A DNA stretch of 64,000 bases from Caulobacter hibisci. Its GTDB lineage: Bacteria > Pseudomonadota > Alphaproteobacteria > Caulobacterales > Caulobacteraceae. Below, in pieces: positions 35,447 through 44,488 of this stretch. The stretch is from positions 248,001 to 312,000 of the forward strand of contig NZ_JADWOX010000003.1 in NCBI RefSeq assembly GCF_016135805.1, given 5' to 3'. Below the pieces are notes generated by a model, which was not told the origin of the DNA, made no database searches, and was given only the letters and a program-made list of their open reading frames with translations. Positions within the stretch are counted from its first letter, which is position 1; each line of letters begins with the position of its first letter. The position numbers and the translations under genes are program-made.

Positions 35447-35947
35447 TTAGCCTTCCGAAGCTTCTTCGGCCGGGGCCTCGGCGGCCGGGGCTTCTTCAGC
35501 GGCGGCTTCTTCGACCGGAGCCGGAGCAGCGGCGGCTTCGGCGGCCGCGGCGGCGGCGGCTTCAGCGGCGGCCTTGGCGTCTTCCTTGGCCTGGGCTTCG
35601 GCGGCGGCGCGCTCTTCTTCGCGCTGGGCGCGCTCGGCGGTGCGTTCCTTGGCCTTCTTGCCCGGCTCGCCCTTGTTCGGGTTGTTGCCGGCGGTCCAGG
35701 TCGACAGGCCTTGGGCGGCCAGGAAGCGCGCGACGCGGTCGGTCGGCTGGGCGCCCTTCTTGAGCCACTCCTGGATCGACTCGACCTTCAGGGTCACGCG
35801 AGCCGGGTCGTCCTTCTTGAGGAGCGGGTTGTAGGTGCCGACCTTCTCGATGAAGCGGCCATCGCGGGGCGAGTGGCTGTCAGCGATGACGATCGAGTAG
35901 TACGGGCGCTTCTTGGCGCCGCCACGGGCGAGACGGATCTTCAGCAT
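35447..35947 (-). CDS. rpsP: 30S ribosomal protein S16 with long C-terminal extension
   Basis: 166 residues, about twice the usual 80-90. Residues 1-85 are standard S16 ([35 protein letters not shown]). The remainder is a low-complexity tail of Ala, Glu, Lys and Pro ([20 protein letters not shown], then Ala/Glu-rich to the end). Alphaproteobacterial S16 proteins are known to carry variable tails. Second gene of the ffh-rpsP-rimM run, 24 bases after ffh. Confidence 0.95.
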   Translation of the reverse strand: MLKIRLARGGAKKRPYYSIVIADSHSPRDGRFIEKVGTYNPLLKKDDPARVTLKVESIQEWLKKGAQPTDRVARFLAAQGLSTWTAGNNPNKGEPGKKAKERTAERAQREEERAAAEAQAKEDAKAAAEAAAAAAAEAAAAPAPVEEAAAEEAPAAEAPAEEASEG

Positions 35948-35971
35948 TTTCGTTAGTCCTTGGATCTAAAG

Positions 35972-37495
35972 CTATTTTTTCTTGAACGGATTGAAGCCGG
36001 GCGGCAGGCCGCCCAGGCCGGAGAGCGGGTTGGCCCCGCCCCCGAGGCCCGGCAGACCGGGCAGCCCCGAGAGGCCTTGGCCTCCCGTCGCATTGGGATC
36101 GGCGGCGGGCATCTTGCCGCCGCCGAGGGATTTCAGACGGGCCGCGTCGCCGCCGCCGAGCATGCCGGCCATGCGGGCCAGGCCCTTGCCGCCGTCCTTG
36201 GACATGGCCTTGAACATGTCGGCCATCTGGCGGTGCTGCTTGAGCAGGCGATTGACCTCGGCCACGTCGACGCCGGCGCCGGCCGCGATGCGGCGCTTGC
36301 GCGAGGCGGCCAGCACGTCGGGCTTCTTGCGCTCCAGCTTGGTCATCGAGCTGATGATCGCCTGCTGGCGGCGGAAGATGCTGTCGTCGATGCCGCTTTC
36401 GGCGATCTGCTTCTTGACCTTCTGGACGCCCGGCAGGAGGCCCATGATGCCTTCCATGCCGCCCATCTTCTGCATCTGGGACAGCTGGGCCGACAGGTCG
36501 TTGAGGTCGAACTGGCCCTTGGCCAGCTTCTTGGCCATGCGCTCGGCTTCGGCCTGGTCGAGGTCGGCGGCAGCCTTCTCGACCAGCGCGACGACGTCGC
36601 CCTGGCCCAGGATCCGGCCGGCGACGCGACGGGCGTCGAAGACGTCGAGCTGGTCGATCTTCTCGCCGGCGCCAAGGAACTTGATCGGCAGGCCGGTGAC
36701 GTGGCGCATCGACAGCGCGGCGCCGCCGCGGCCATCGCCATCGGCGCGGGTCAGGATCAGGCCGGTCAGCGGCAGGCGCTCGTGGAAGGCCTTGGCCGTG
36801 CGCACGGCGTCCTGGCCGGTCAGGCTGTCGGCGACCAGCAGGGTCTCGGACGGATTGGCGATGCGGGCGATTTCCGCCGCTTCGCTCATCATCGCCTCGT
36901 CCAGCGTGGTGCGGCCGGCGGTGTCGAGGATCAGGACGTCGTAGCCGCTGAGGCGGGCGGCCGTCATGGCGCGCTTGGCGATGTCCGTGGCGCTCTGGCC
37001 GGCGACGATCGGCAGGCTCTCGACGCCGACCTGCTGGGCCAGGGTCGCCAGCTGCTCCATGGCCGCCGGGCGGCGGGTGTCGAGCGAGGCGACCAGCACC
37101 TTCTTGCGCTCGGTCTTGCTCAGACGCAGCGCCAGCTTGCCGGTCGTGGTGGTCTTGCCCGAGCCCTGCAGGCCGGCCATCAGGATGATGGTCGGCGGGT
37201 TCAGGGCCAGGTTCAGCCCGGTGGGAACCTCCCCGCCCAGCATCTCGACCAGGCCGTCATAGACGATCTTGACCACCTGGTCGGCCGGCTTGACCGAACG
37301 GATGACCGCTTCGCCGCCGGCGCTTTCCTTGGCCTTGGCGATGAAGTCCTTGACCACCGGCAGGGCGACGTCGGCTTCCAGCAGGGCGACGCGGACTTCG
37401 CGCAGGGCTTCGTCGATGTCCTTTTCGGACAGCACGCCGCGACCGCCGAGGCGGTCGAAGACCCCTGAAAGTCGCTCTGTAAGGCCGTCGAACAT
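35972..37495 (-). CDS. ffh: signal recognition particle protein Ffh (SRP54)
   Basis: 507 residues. Binds 4.5S RNA and targets nascent membrane proteins to FtsY. The N-domain is residues 1-95. The GTPase shows GLQGSGKTTTTGK at 108-120, DTRRPAA, DTAGR and TRADGDGRGGAALS, with TRAD in place of the usual TKxD. The M-domain (about 300-440) has methionine-rich helices and the RKRRIAAGAG signature. A Gly/Leu/Pro tail ends in FNPFKKK. Its receptor ftsY lies 13 kb away. A conserved-looking hairpin lies in its leader. Confidence 0.97.
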   Translation of the reverse strand: MFDGLTERLSGVFDRLGGRGVLSEKDIDEALREVRVALLEADVALPVVKDFIAKAKESAGGEAVIRSVKPADQVVKIVYDGLVEMLGGEVPTGLNLALNPPTIILMAGLQGSGKTTTTGKLALRLSKTERKKVLVASLDTRRPAAMEQLATLAQQVGVESLPIVAGQSATDIAKRAMTAARLSGYDVLILDTAGRTTLDEAMMSEAAEIARIANPSETLLVADSLTGQDAVRTAKAFHERLPLTGLILTRADGDGRGGAALSMRHVTGLPIKFLGAGEKIDQLDVFDARRVAGRILGQGDVVALVEKAAADLDQAEAERMAKKLAKGQFDLNDLSAQLSQMQKMGGMEGIMGLLPGVQKVKKQIAESGIDDSIFRRQQAIISSMTKLERKKPDVLAASRKRRIAAGAGVDVAEVNRLLKQHRQMADMFKAMSKDGGKGLARMAGMLGGGDAARLKSLGGGKMPAADPNATGGQGLSGLPGLPGLGGGANPLSGLGGLPPGFNPFKKK

Positions 37496-37861
37496 GTCGA
37501 ACCCTGGTTAAAACTACAGACCAAACGCAATCAGCCCCCGTGGACGATAACGTCGACGGGGGTCCTCGCCGTCCTCGTCCGCGTGGGATCCCGGGCTACC
37601 GGGGCGGGGTCGTGACGGTGGAGGCGCTGCTGATGAAGCGCCGGAAGCGAGCGCTTATGCGGGAGGACTGTGGAAAAGGCAAGGATTTCGAGTCGATTGC
37701 GGGGTTGCGGCCGGGAAGACACGATGCGAGTGGAACCGCGCGGCCAAGGGTCGGCCAGGCTTTGCCTTTCCGCCTGCGGAGGATTATGGGCTCATTGAAC
37801 GCGTTCGACGGGATGCGGTCAGGGATTGGGGTCCCGTTTCTGGTCTGATCGCAAGGACTCC
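37496..37861. other. ffh-mipA divergent intergenic region, 366 bases without a supported gene
   Basis: It holds the ffh leader with the hairpin at 37537-37562, then about 250 bases of mixed sequence with a small hairpin AAGCGC / GCGCTT near 37636-37656, and the promoter region of the MipA-family gene. The plus-strand frame from 37540 has low-complexity Arg/Gly content and no ribosome site, so I do not call it. I checked for 4.5S RNA and did not find its core. Confidence 0.5.
37537..37562 (-). promoter_or_regulatory. leader hairpin upstream of ffh
   Basis: On the minus strand CCCCGT pairs with ACGGGG. A one-base mismatch separates this from an inner GACG / CGTC helix with a TTAT loop. It lies about 40-65 bases before the ffh ATG. 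An RNA element called the ffh motif has been described upstream of ffh in Alphaproteobacteria; whether this hairpin belongs to it needs a covariance-model comparison. Confidence 0.4.
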
Positions 37862-38662
37862 ATGTCGACCAAGCTCCTGCCCGCCCTGCTGGCGGCCGCC
37901 GCCTTCATCCTGCCCGCCAGCGCCCTGGCCCAGGCCCTGCCCTACAAGGACATCGAAGCCCCCTCGACCTGGGAGGTCGATGTCGGCGGCGGTCCCGTCT
38001 ATGGCTTCAGCCCCGGCGGCAAGGATCCGCACAAGACCAACTTCACCCTCTGGGGCAGCGCCACCTGGAAGGACAAGGTCTACGCCAACGGCCTCGACGG
38101 CCTGGGCTACAATGTCGTCAAGCAGGACGACCTGCGGGCCGGCGTGCAGCTGCGCCCGCGCTGGGGCGGCCCCGACGACAGCTCCAGCGGCATCGAGAGC
38201 CCCGACACCGGCGCGGACCTAGCGCTCTACGCCTACAAGCGCACCTGGAAGGACTGGGTGGTCGGCGGCCGCGTCGGCCATGACGTCACCGGCGTGTCCG
38301 ATGGCTGGGACGTCTGGGGCTCGGTCTCGCGCCAGGACGTCACGCCCGTGGGCCTGCTGCAATCGATGCTCTACGCCCGCGGCGGGGACAAGAAAACCAA
38401 CCGCACCTTCTACGGCGTGTCAGCCAAGGACGTGGCGGCCGTGCCGAGCCTCATGCAATACGAGCCCAAGGCCGGCCTGAACCAGGTGGGTCTGGCCTTC
38501 CTGATGATGACCCCGATCGGCGACAAGTACGCGGTCGGCACCTTCGCCAACTACGAACGCATCCTGGGCGAAGCCGCCGACAGCCCGCTGATCGAGCGCT
38601 TCGGACAGCAGGACGAATACCGCGGCGGCCTGATCGTGGTGCGGCGGTTCATCGGGCGGTAG
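37862..38662 (+). CDS. MipA/OmpV family outer-membrane protein
   Basis: 266 residues. The signal peptide is residues 1-23 (cleavage after ALAQ). The mature chain is a run of amphipathic beta-strands: WEVDVGGGPVYGFSPGG, TNFTLWGSATWKDKVYANGLDGLGYNVV (a MipA hallmark), GAGVQLRPRWGG-type and DYRGGLIVVRRF-type ends. Family members are small outer-membrane barrels; some act as scaffolds for murein enzymes. The ATG at 37862 is the signal-peptide start. Divergent from ffh. Confidence 0.78.
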   Translation: MSTKLLPALLAAAAFILPASALAQALPYKDIEAPSTWEVDVGGGPVYGFSPGGKDPHKTNFTLWGSATWKDKVYANGLDGLGYNVVKQDDLRAGVQLRPRWGGPDDSSSGIESPDTGADLALYAYKRTWKDWVVGGRVGHDVTGVSDGWDVWGSVSRQDVTPVGLLQSMLYARGGDKKTNRTFYGVSAKDVAAVPSLMQYEPKAGLNQVGLAFLMMTPIGDKYAVGTFANYERILGEAADSPLIERFGQQDEYRGGLIVVRRFIGR

Positions 38663-38690
38663 GGCGCGCAGAGCGTCGCTCTCGCTCCCT

Positions 38691-38820
38691 TCATTCTCAT
38701 CCTTGTGGGGAGAAACCCTCTGTCAGCCGCAGGGGCGGGTGGGGCGGACTGCCGAGCAGTCCGCTGGCGCTGCAGGTGCGAGCGGAACCAGGGGGTCCCG
38801 CCACAGGGGCGGGAATGACG
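38691..38820. repeat. intergenic inverted-repeat element, family D copy 2
   Basis: Matches the element at 27637-27767 over about 95 bases (CAGCCGCAGGGGCGGGTGGG through GGGCGGGAATGACG), including the inner hairpin GCGGACTGC / GCAGTCCGC, whose compensating base change keeps the pairing. The left arm is degenerate. Confidence 0.85.
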
Positions 38821-38834
38821 GGAAAAGCAGAGAC

Positions 38835-39920
38835 TCAGTGCAGCCCGCGCAGCAGGTCGATGCGGCGCATGGCCTTGCCCGGCAGTTGCGACATCCGGCC
38901 CAGCGGCAGGGCCTCGGCGACTTGGCGCACGCCCCAGGCGGCCGAGCGAACGAAGGTGGCCGGGGAGGGCGCGCCGTAGAAGCCGAACACCACGGTCTGG
39001 CGGGCGTTGGAGAGCTCGCGCTTGAAGCGGTAGTCCCCGGTGCCGAGGTCGAGCCGGGTATAGGGGCCGCCGTCCATGCTTTTCAGGATGTCCTGGAACA
39101 GCAGCAGGCCGGGCGAATAGCGGTCGAACTTGGCGTTGTGGGCGATCAGCCAGCCGTGGATCGTATGGGCCCCGCGAAGATGCAGGTGCACGGCCGCCAG
39201 CTCGTCGCCGAAATGAAGGGTGTAGAGACCGCCGCCGAAATCCGCGTCGCGGCGGGCGAACAGGTCGTCGACCAGGCGGCCGACCCAGTCGGTCTTGAAG
39301 AGGTCGGTCTGGCCGGTGGCCAGCAATTGCTCGCGCTTCCAGGCGATCAGCTGGTCGAAGTCGACGCGGCTGTCCGACATGGCGGTAAAGCGGGTCGGAC
39401 CGACCTCGCGCTCGACCTTGCGGCGCTTCTTGTCGATGTCCTTGAGCACGCCCACCCCAGACGTCTTGCGGTCGGCGGCATAGGCGTCGTAGCCGGCGGA
39501 GACGTCGACGATCCACGAGTCGGCCTGGCCGCGGCCGTGGCGGGCCAGGGTCTCGTCATCGGCCAGCATGTGGCAGAAATCCAGGCGCTGGGCCTTCAGG
39601 GCGGCCAGCAGCCGGCGCGGGTCGACCGCCACGTCGGGGGTCGAGACCAGGGCCTGATAGTCGCACATCGGCGCGCCGGCCGGCATGGCCACGCCCGCCT
39701 TCACCCGCACGGGCAGATAGGCCAGGGCGTGGCCGTCGTCGTCGCGGATGATGGCCACCTTCACCCGCTCGCCCTTTTCGCCCTGGGCCGTGGCGACGGC
39801 CTTGGCCCATTCGGGAGACAGGAAAGGAGAGTCGAGACGGGGCTGCAGCGCCTGGAGGGCGATCCAGCGCTGGCCGTCCTCCGGCGATAACTGCAGGGCC
39901 TGGATGACGTCGATCTTCAC
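38835..39920 (-). CDS. FemAB/GNAT-like acyltransferase (possibly holdfast protein HfsK)
   Basis: 361 residues. The two-lobed GNAT fold of the BcsL/FemAB group is suggested by SPFLSPEWAKAVATA (residues 31-45), ADRKTSGVGVLKDIDKKRRKVERE and HGWLIAHNAKFDRYSPGLLLFQDILK with RLDLGTGDYRFKRELSNA in the C-terminal lobe. In Caulobacter a protein of this class, HfsK, modifies holdfast polysaccharide and responds to c-di-GMP. Several paralogues exist, so that assignment is tentative. No other holdfast gene lies in the window. It stands alone between a repeat and a peptidase gene. Confidence 0.7.
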   Translation of the reverse strand: MKIDVIQALQLSPEDGQRWIALQALQPRLDSPFLSPEWAKAVATAQGEKGERVKVAIIRDDDGHALAYLPVRVKAGVAMPAGAPMCDYQALVSTPDVAVDPRRLLAALKAQRLDFCHMLADDETLARHGRGQADSWIVDVSAGYDAYAADRKTSGVGVLKDIDKKRRKVEREVGPTRFTAMSDSRVDFDQLIAWKREQLLATGQTDLFKTDWVGRLVDDLFARRDADFGGGLYTLHFGDELAAVHLHLRGAHTIHGWLIAHNAKFDRYSPGLLLFQDILKSMDGGPYTRLDLGTGDYRFKRELSNARQTVVFGFYGAPSPATFVRSAAWGVRQVAEALPLGRMSQLPGKAMRRIDLLRGLH

Positions 39921-40026
39921 GGGCGCCCCCCGAGCGCTGATCCGGACCTTCGAAAAAGGTCAGCCCGGATCATGACGCCCAGAGATTGCGTTCCGGTTTA
40001 CATCGCCCAACCTTGGGCTTGCCGCG

Positions 40027-42165
40027 TCAATCCATCAGTTTGCGGGTCAGATACGTGTATTCCAGCGACACCCGGCGGGCGGTCTCGGCCAGGTTGGCGC
40101 TGGCCGCGTGGCCGCCGTCGACGTTCTCGTAGTACAGCACCGGATAGCCCAGGGCCTCGAGCTTGGCCGCCGCCTTGCGGGCGTGGGCGGGGTGGACGCG
40201 GTCGTCCTTGGTCGAGGTCTCGATGAACACCTCGGGGTACTTCTGGCCGGCCTTGAGGTTCTGGTAGGGCGAGTACTTCTCGATCACCGCCAGGTCGGAC
40301 GGGATCTGCGGATCGCCATATTCGCCCATCCACGACGAGCCCGCGCCGATCTGGCTGTAGCGGACCATGTCGAACAGCGGCACCTGGATGACGATGGCGT
40401 TGTAGAGCTCCGGACGCTGGGTCAGGGCCACGCCCATCAGCAGGCCGCCGTTCGATCCGCCCATGACGCCCAGGCGACGCGGCGAGGTGATCTTGCGGGC
40501 GATCAGGTCCTCGGAGACCGCGAAGAAGTCGTCATAGACCCGCTGGCGGTTGGCCTTCAGGCCCTGCTCGTGCCAGCTGGGGCCGAACTCGCCGCCGCCT
40601 CGGATGTTGGCCACGACATAGGCCCCGCCGCGCTCGAGCCACAACTTGCCGGTGGTCGCCGAGTAGCCCGGCGTCATCGAGGCCTGGAAGCCGCCATAGG
40701 CGTAGAGCAGGGTCGGGGTCGAGCCGTCGTACTTGATGCCCTTGGGGCGGACCAGGAAGTACGGGATCTTGGTGCCGTCCTTCGAGGTGGCCTCGAACTG
40801 CTCGACCACGTGGGTCGAGGCGTCGAACTTGGCCGGGGCGGCCTTGACCTGGTCGAGCTTGCCGGTGGCCGCGTCGGCCAGCCAGTAGGTGGTCGGGGTC
40901 AGGTAGCCGGTCACGCTGACGAACAGGCGGTCGTCCTTGTCGGAGGCCGAACCGAGGCTGACCGTCGAATTGGCCGGCAGGGCCAGCTTGGTCCGACCCC
41001 AGGCGCCGCCCTTGAAGTCGTAGGCGTAGGCCGCGCCCTTGACGTTCTCGAACAGGGCCACGACCAGCCGGTCGCGGGTGGCGGTGACGCCCTGGACGGA
41101 CTCGCGCGCGGTCGGATGCAGGATCAGGGTAGCCTTGGCCTTCGTGGCGTCGGCCTTCAGCGCGGCGAGGTCGAAGGCGGCCAGGTCACCGGTCTTCAGG
41201 CCCTGCTCGGCCCAGTCCTGCTCGACGCTGAACACCAGCTGACCCTTGACCAGGGCCTGGATCGACGACTTCAGCGGGAAGGGCAGCTTCACCGTCTTGT
41301 CGCCGACCACCAGGTGGGTCTCGGCGTTGAAGGTGTCGAGCGGGCGCAGCACGAACACCGCCTGCACCACGCCGTCATGATCGCGCAGGGCGAAGGGAGA
41401 GACGCCATAGCCGCCGTCGTCCTTGGCGCCGCGGTAGATCTCCTTGGCGGCCGCCAGGGGCTGACCGCGTTTGACCAGCTTGACCACGTAGGGATAGCCC
41501 GAGGTCGTGACCTCGCCGGGCGTCCAGTCGGTGGCGACGATCAGGGTGTCCTTGTCCAGCCAGTCGATGCGGTGCTTGCCCTCGGGCAGGGTGAAGCCGC
41601 CCTCGACGAAGGTCTTGGCGACGGTGTCGTACTCGCGCACGACCACCGCGTCCTTGCCGCCGTTCGACAGCGAGACCAGGCAATACCGGCTTTCCGGGGC
41701 CAGGCAGTCGGCGCCTTTCCAGACCCAGTTCTTGCCCTCGGCCTTGGCCAGGGCGTCGAGGTCGAGGATGGTTTCCCACACCGGCTCGGCCGTGCGGTAG
41801 CTGACGAGGCTGGTGCGCCGCCAGACGCCGCGCACGTGGTCGGCGTCCTGCCAGTAGTTCCGAAGGTCGGCGTCGGCGATGAACGACACGCCCGGGATGC
41901 GGTCCTTGGCGTTGACGATGGCCAGGGCCGAGGCGTGCAGGCCGGCGTAGCGCGGGTCGTTCTGCAGGATCGGCAGGCTGCGGTCGTTCTGCGCCTTGGC
42001 CCAGTCGAGCGCGCGCTGGCCCTCGATCTCCTCCATCCAGAGGTAGGGATCGTCCTTGCCCAGTTCGGTCAGCGGCGTGCGGGGCGCGGTGTCGGCAGGG
42101 GCGGCGTGGGCTGAAACGGTCATCAGGCTCGATGCGGCGAAGAGGGCGAGAACAAGCTTACGCAT
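40027..42165 (-). CDS. prolyl oligopeptidase (S9A) family serine peptidase, copy 2
   Basis: 712 residues with a signal peptide (cleavage after SAHAA). The N-terminal DDPYLWMEEIEGQRALDWAKAQN motif is typical of S9A. A beta-propeller precedes the hydrolase domain. The catalytic serine is in GGSNGGLLMG (about residue 572), the aspartate in TKDDRVHPAHARK and the histidine in DGGHAAS. It starts directly after the stop of the neighbouring paralogue (TAA then ATG), so the two are co-transcribed. Cleaves short proline-containing peptides. Confidence 0.93.
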   Translation of the reverse strand: MRKLVLALFAASSLMTVSAHAAPADTAPRTPLTELGKDDPYLWMEEIEGQRALDWAKAQNDRSLPILQNDPRYAGLHASALAIVNAKDRIPGVSFIADADLRNYWQDADHVRGVWRRTSLVSYRTAEPVWETILDLDALAKAEGKNWVWKGADCLAPESRYCLVSLSNGGKDAVVVREYDTVAKTFVEGGFTLPEGKHRIDWLDKDTLIVATDWTPGEVTTSGYPYVVKLVKRGQPLAAAKEIYRGAKDDGGYGVSPFALRDHDGVVQAVFVLRPLDTFNAETHLVVGDKTVKLPFPLKSSIQALVKGQLVFSVEQDWAEQGLKTGDLAAFDLAALKADATKAKATLILHPTARESVQGVTATRDRLVVALFENVKGAAYAYDFKGGAWGRTKLALPANSTVSLGSASDKDDRLFVSVTGYLTPTTYWLADAATGKLDQVKAAPAKFDASTHVVEQFEATSKDGTKIPYFLVRPKGIKYDGSTPTLLYAYGGFQASMTPGYSATTGKLWLERGGAYVVANIRGGGEFGPSWHEQGLKANRQRVYDDFFAVSEDLIARKITSPRRLGVMGGSNGGLLMGVALTQRPELYNAIVIQVPLFDMVRYSQIGAGSSWMGEYGDPQIPSDLAVIEKYSPYQNLKAGQKYPEVFIETSTKDDRVHPAHARKAAAKLEALGYPVLYYENVDGGHAASANLAETARRVSLEYTYLTRKLMD

Positions 42166-44316
42166 TTAGTGATCCATCAGCTGGCGCGACAGGTAGGTGT
42201 AGTGCAGCGCCCAGCGCTTGGCGTTGGCGGCCGGGTCTGCGCCGTTGGCGTGACCGCCGTCGGTGTTCTCATAGTAGAGGTAGGGCTGGCCCAGATCGCC
42301 GAGCCGCGCGGCGAACTTGCGGGCGTGGCCGGGATGGACGCGGTCGTCCTTGGTCGAGGTGGTGATGTAGGCCAGCGGGTATTTCACCCCGGCCTTGAGG
42401 TTCTGGTAGGGGCTGTAGCGCTCGATCCAGGCGCGTTCGGCCGGGATGGCCGGATCGCCATACTCGCCGATCCACGAGGCCCCGGCCGGCAGCTGGGTGT
42501 AGCGGATCATGTCCAGCAGCGGGCTTTCGACCACCACCGCGTTCCACAGGTCGGGCCGCTGGGTCAGGGCCACGCCCATCAGCAGGCCGCCGTTGGAGCG
42601 ACCGTAGGCGCCTAGGTAGCGCGGGCTGGTGACCTTGGTGGCGATCAGGTCCTCGGCGACGGCGAAGTAGTCCTCGTAGGCCCGTTGGCGGTTGGCCTTC
42701 AGCGCCGCCTCGTGCCAGGCCGGACCGAACTCGCCGCCGCCGCGGATGTTGGCCACCGCGTAGCTGCCGCCGCGCTCGAGCCACAGCTTGCCGACCAGCG
42801 GGTCGTAGACCGGCAGCTTCGACAGCTGGAAGCCGCCGTAGGCGTGCAGCAAGGTCGGGGCAGAGCCGTCAGGCTTGGCGCCCTTCTGGCTGACCAGGAA
42901 GTAGGGGATCTTCGTGCCGTCCTTCGAGATGGCTTCCTTCTGCTCGACCTGCAGCTTGGAGGCGTCGAAGCGCGCGGGCAGGGTTTTGACCGTATCGGCG
43001 CCGGCCTTGGGGTTGAACGCATTGGCCAGCTTCAGTTGCGTGGGCGTCACGAAACCTTCGACTGAATAGAACAGCTGGTCGCCCTCGTCGGCGGTGGCGA
43101 CGATCGAGACGGCGGCATTGTCGATCACCGGCAAGGTCGCGCCGTCCCAGCCCCATTCGCCGCGATCGCTGAAGCTGCGCAGGCCGCCGCGGACATTGTC
43201 GTAAATCACCGCCACCACGCGGTGGTCGGTCACCGCCACCTGGTCGATCGACTGGCGCGGCCCGGGCGCGAAGATCTGGCAGGGATTGCAGTCGTTGCTG
43301 ATGACCAAGTCGCTGGTCTTGGGCGGCAGCAGCCGCTCGGGATTGACGGCGACCAAGGCGCCGGCCGGGAACACGCGCGGCGCGGCGTTCGGCGCGAACC
43401 TGTAGCTCCAGTCCTCCTCGACCGTCAGGATCAGTTCGCCGCCGATCATGCCGCGGATCGACGAGCGTTCTGGGATCGGCAGCGGGGTCGCCTTACCGGC
43501 ATCGTCCAGCAGGAAAGTCTTGGTGTGGAAGAAGTCGGTGGCCCGCTCGATCAGCACCACGCGGTTGCCGGCCGCGTCGCGCAGAACGTGCGGACGGGCG
43601 CTGACGTCGGCCTTCTCGCCGCGGAACACCTCGACGGCCTGGTCGAGACCCTGGGCGCGCTTGAGGGTCTTCACCACCATGCCGTAGCCGCTGTCGGTGG
43701 TCGTACCGGCGCCCCAGTCTCGGGTCAGGATCAGGGTGTCGGCGTCCAGCCAGTCGACGGTCTGCTTGCTCTCGGGCAGCACGAAGCCGTCCCTGACGAA
43801 GCTCTTGGTCGTCAGGTCGAATTCGCGCACCTCGACGGCGTCCTTGCCGCCGTTGGACAGATTCACCAGGCAGCGGTCATGGGTCTTGGGCCTGCAGTCG
43901 GCGCCCTTCCAGATCCAGTTCTTGCCTTCCGCCTTGGCCAGGGCGTCCAGGTCGATGACCGTCTCCCACTTCGGGTCGGCCGAGCGGTAGCTTTCCAGGC
44001 TGGTGCGGCGCCAGACGCCGCGCACGTGGTCGGCGTCCTGCCAGAAGTTGAACACCGTGGTCCCGACGAAGCTGGGGGCGGCGATACGGTCCTTGGCGGC
44101 CAGCAATTTCAGCGCCGCGTCGTGCAGGCCCTGGTAGCGCTTGTCGCCGGTCAGGACGGGCAGGGTCTTGGCGTTCTCGCCCTGCACCCAGGCCAGCGAG
44201 GACGGCGTCTCGACGCCCTCCAGGGCCAGATGCGGATCCTCCTGGGCGCGGACGGGGCCGCCGGCGAGGAGGGCGAGGACCAGGACGGCGGGCGAAACGG
44301 AGCGGAGCGTCAGCAT
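42166..44316 (-). CDS. prolyl oligopeptidase (S9A) family serine peptidase, copy 1
   Basis: 716 residues from the ATG at 44316 (MLTLRSVSPAVLVLALLAGG signal); an ATG at 44337 would add seven residues. The catalytic motif is GRSNGGLLMG, with TKDDRVHPGHARK and TDGGHANG completing the triad. Long stretches match the downstream gene (YWQDADHVRGVWRRTSLxSYR-type, NLKAGxKYP, LxRGGxYxVANIRGGGEFGP), showing tandem duplication. The N-terminal DPYLW motif has become DPHLAL here. Confidence 0.92.
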   Translation of the reverse strand: MLTLRSVSPAVLVLALLAGGPVRAQEDPHLALEGVETPSSLAWVQGENAKTLPVLTGDKRYQGLHDAALKLLAAKDRIAAPSFVGTTVFNFWQDADHVRGVWRRTSLESYRSADPKWETVIDLDALAKAEGKNWIWKGADCRPKTHDRCLVNLSNGGKDAVEVREFDLTTKSFVRDGFVLPESKQTVDWLDADTLILTRDWGAGTTTDSGYGMVVKTLKRAQGLDQAVEVFRGEKADVSARPHVLRDAAGNRVVLIERATDFFHTKTFLLDDAGKATPLPIPERSSIRGMIGGELILTVEEDWSYRFAPNAAPRVFPAGALVAVNPERLLPPKTSDLVISNDCNPCQIFAPGPRQSIDQVAVTDHRVVAVIYDNVRGGLRSFSDRGEWGWDGATLPVIDNAAVSIVATADEGDQLFYSVEGFVTPTQLKLANAFNPKAGADTVKTLPARFDASKLQVEQKEAISKDGTKIPYFLVSQKGAKPDGSAPTLLHAYGGFQLSKLPVYDPLVGKLWLERGGSYAVANIRGGGEFGPAWHEAALKANRQRAYEDYFAVAEDLIATKVTSPRYLGAYGRSNGGLLMGVALTQRPDLWNAVVVESPLLDMIRYTQLPAGASWIGEYGDPAIPAERAWIERYSPYQNLKAGVKYPLAYITTSTKDDRVHPGHARKFAARLGDLGQPYLYYENTDGGHANGADPAANAKRWALHYTYLSRQLMDH

Positions 44317-44387
44317 GGCGGGGGACGTTAATGCCATTCCCGGCGCTGGCTAGGCCATTTTTGACCTCAAGTGCATGGAGGCGAAAC

Positions 44388-44473
44388 CCTCGTCCTTCGA
44401 CAGGCTCAGGATGAGGGTTTCGAATGCACGGCCTCCGCCTTGATCCTCACCCTGAGCCTGTCGAAGGGCGAGG
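44388..44473. repeat. intergenic inverted-repeat element, family C copy 2
   Basis: Arms at 44388-44416 and 44445-44473 (29 bases, a few mismatches), nearly the same sequence as the arms at 35340-35423 (TCGACAGGCTCAGGATGAGG here). The centre is unrelated. Confidence 0.9.
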
Positions 44474-44488
44474 ATCACGAGCAATGGT

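Noticed and set aside
37600..37700. 4.5S RNA gene near ffh
   Set aside because: CCGGAAG occurs, but the flanking AGGTC and AGCAGCC core of 4.5S RNA is absent; only a small AAGCGC/GCGCTT hairpin remains.
37540..37848. 102-codon plus-strand ORF upstream of the MipA-family gene
   Set aside because: Arg/Gly-rich, overlaps the ffh leader hairpin, has no ribosome site.
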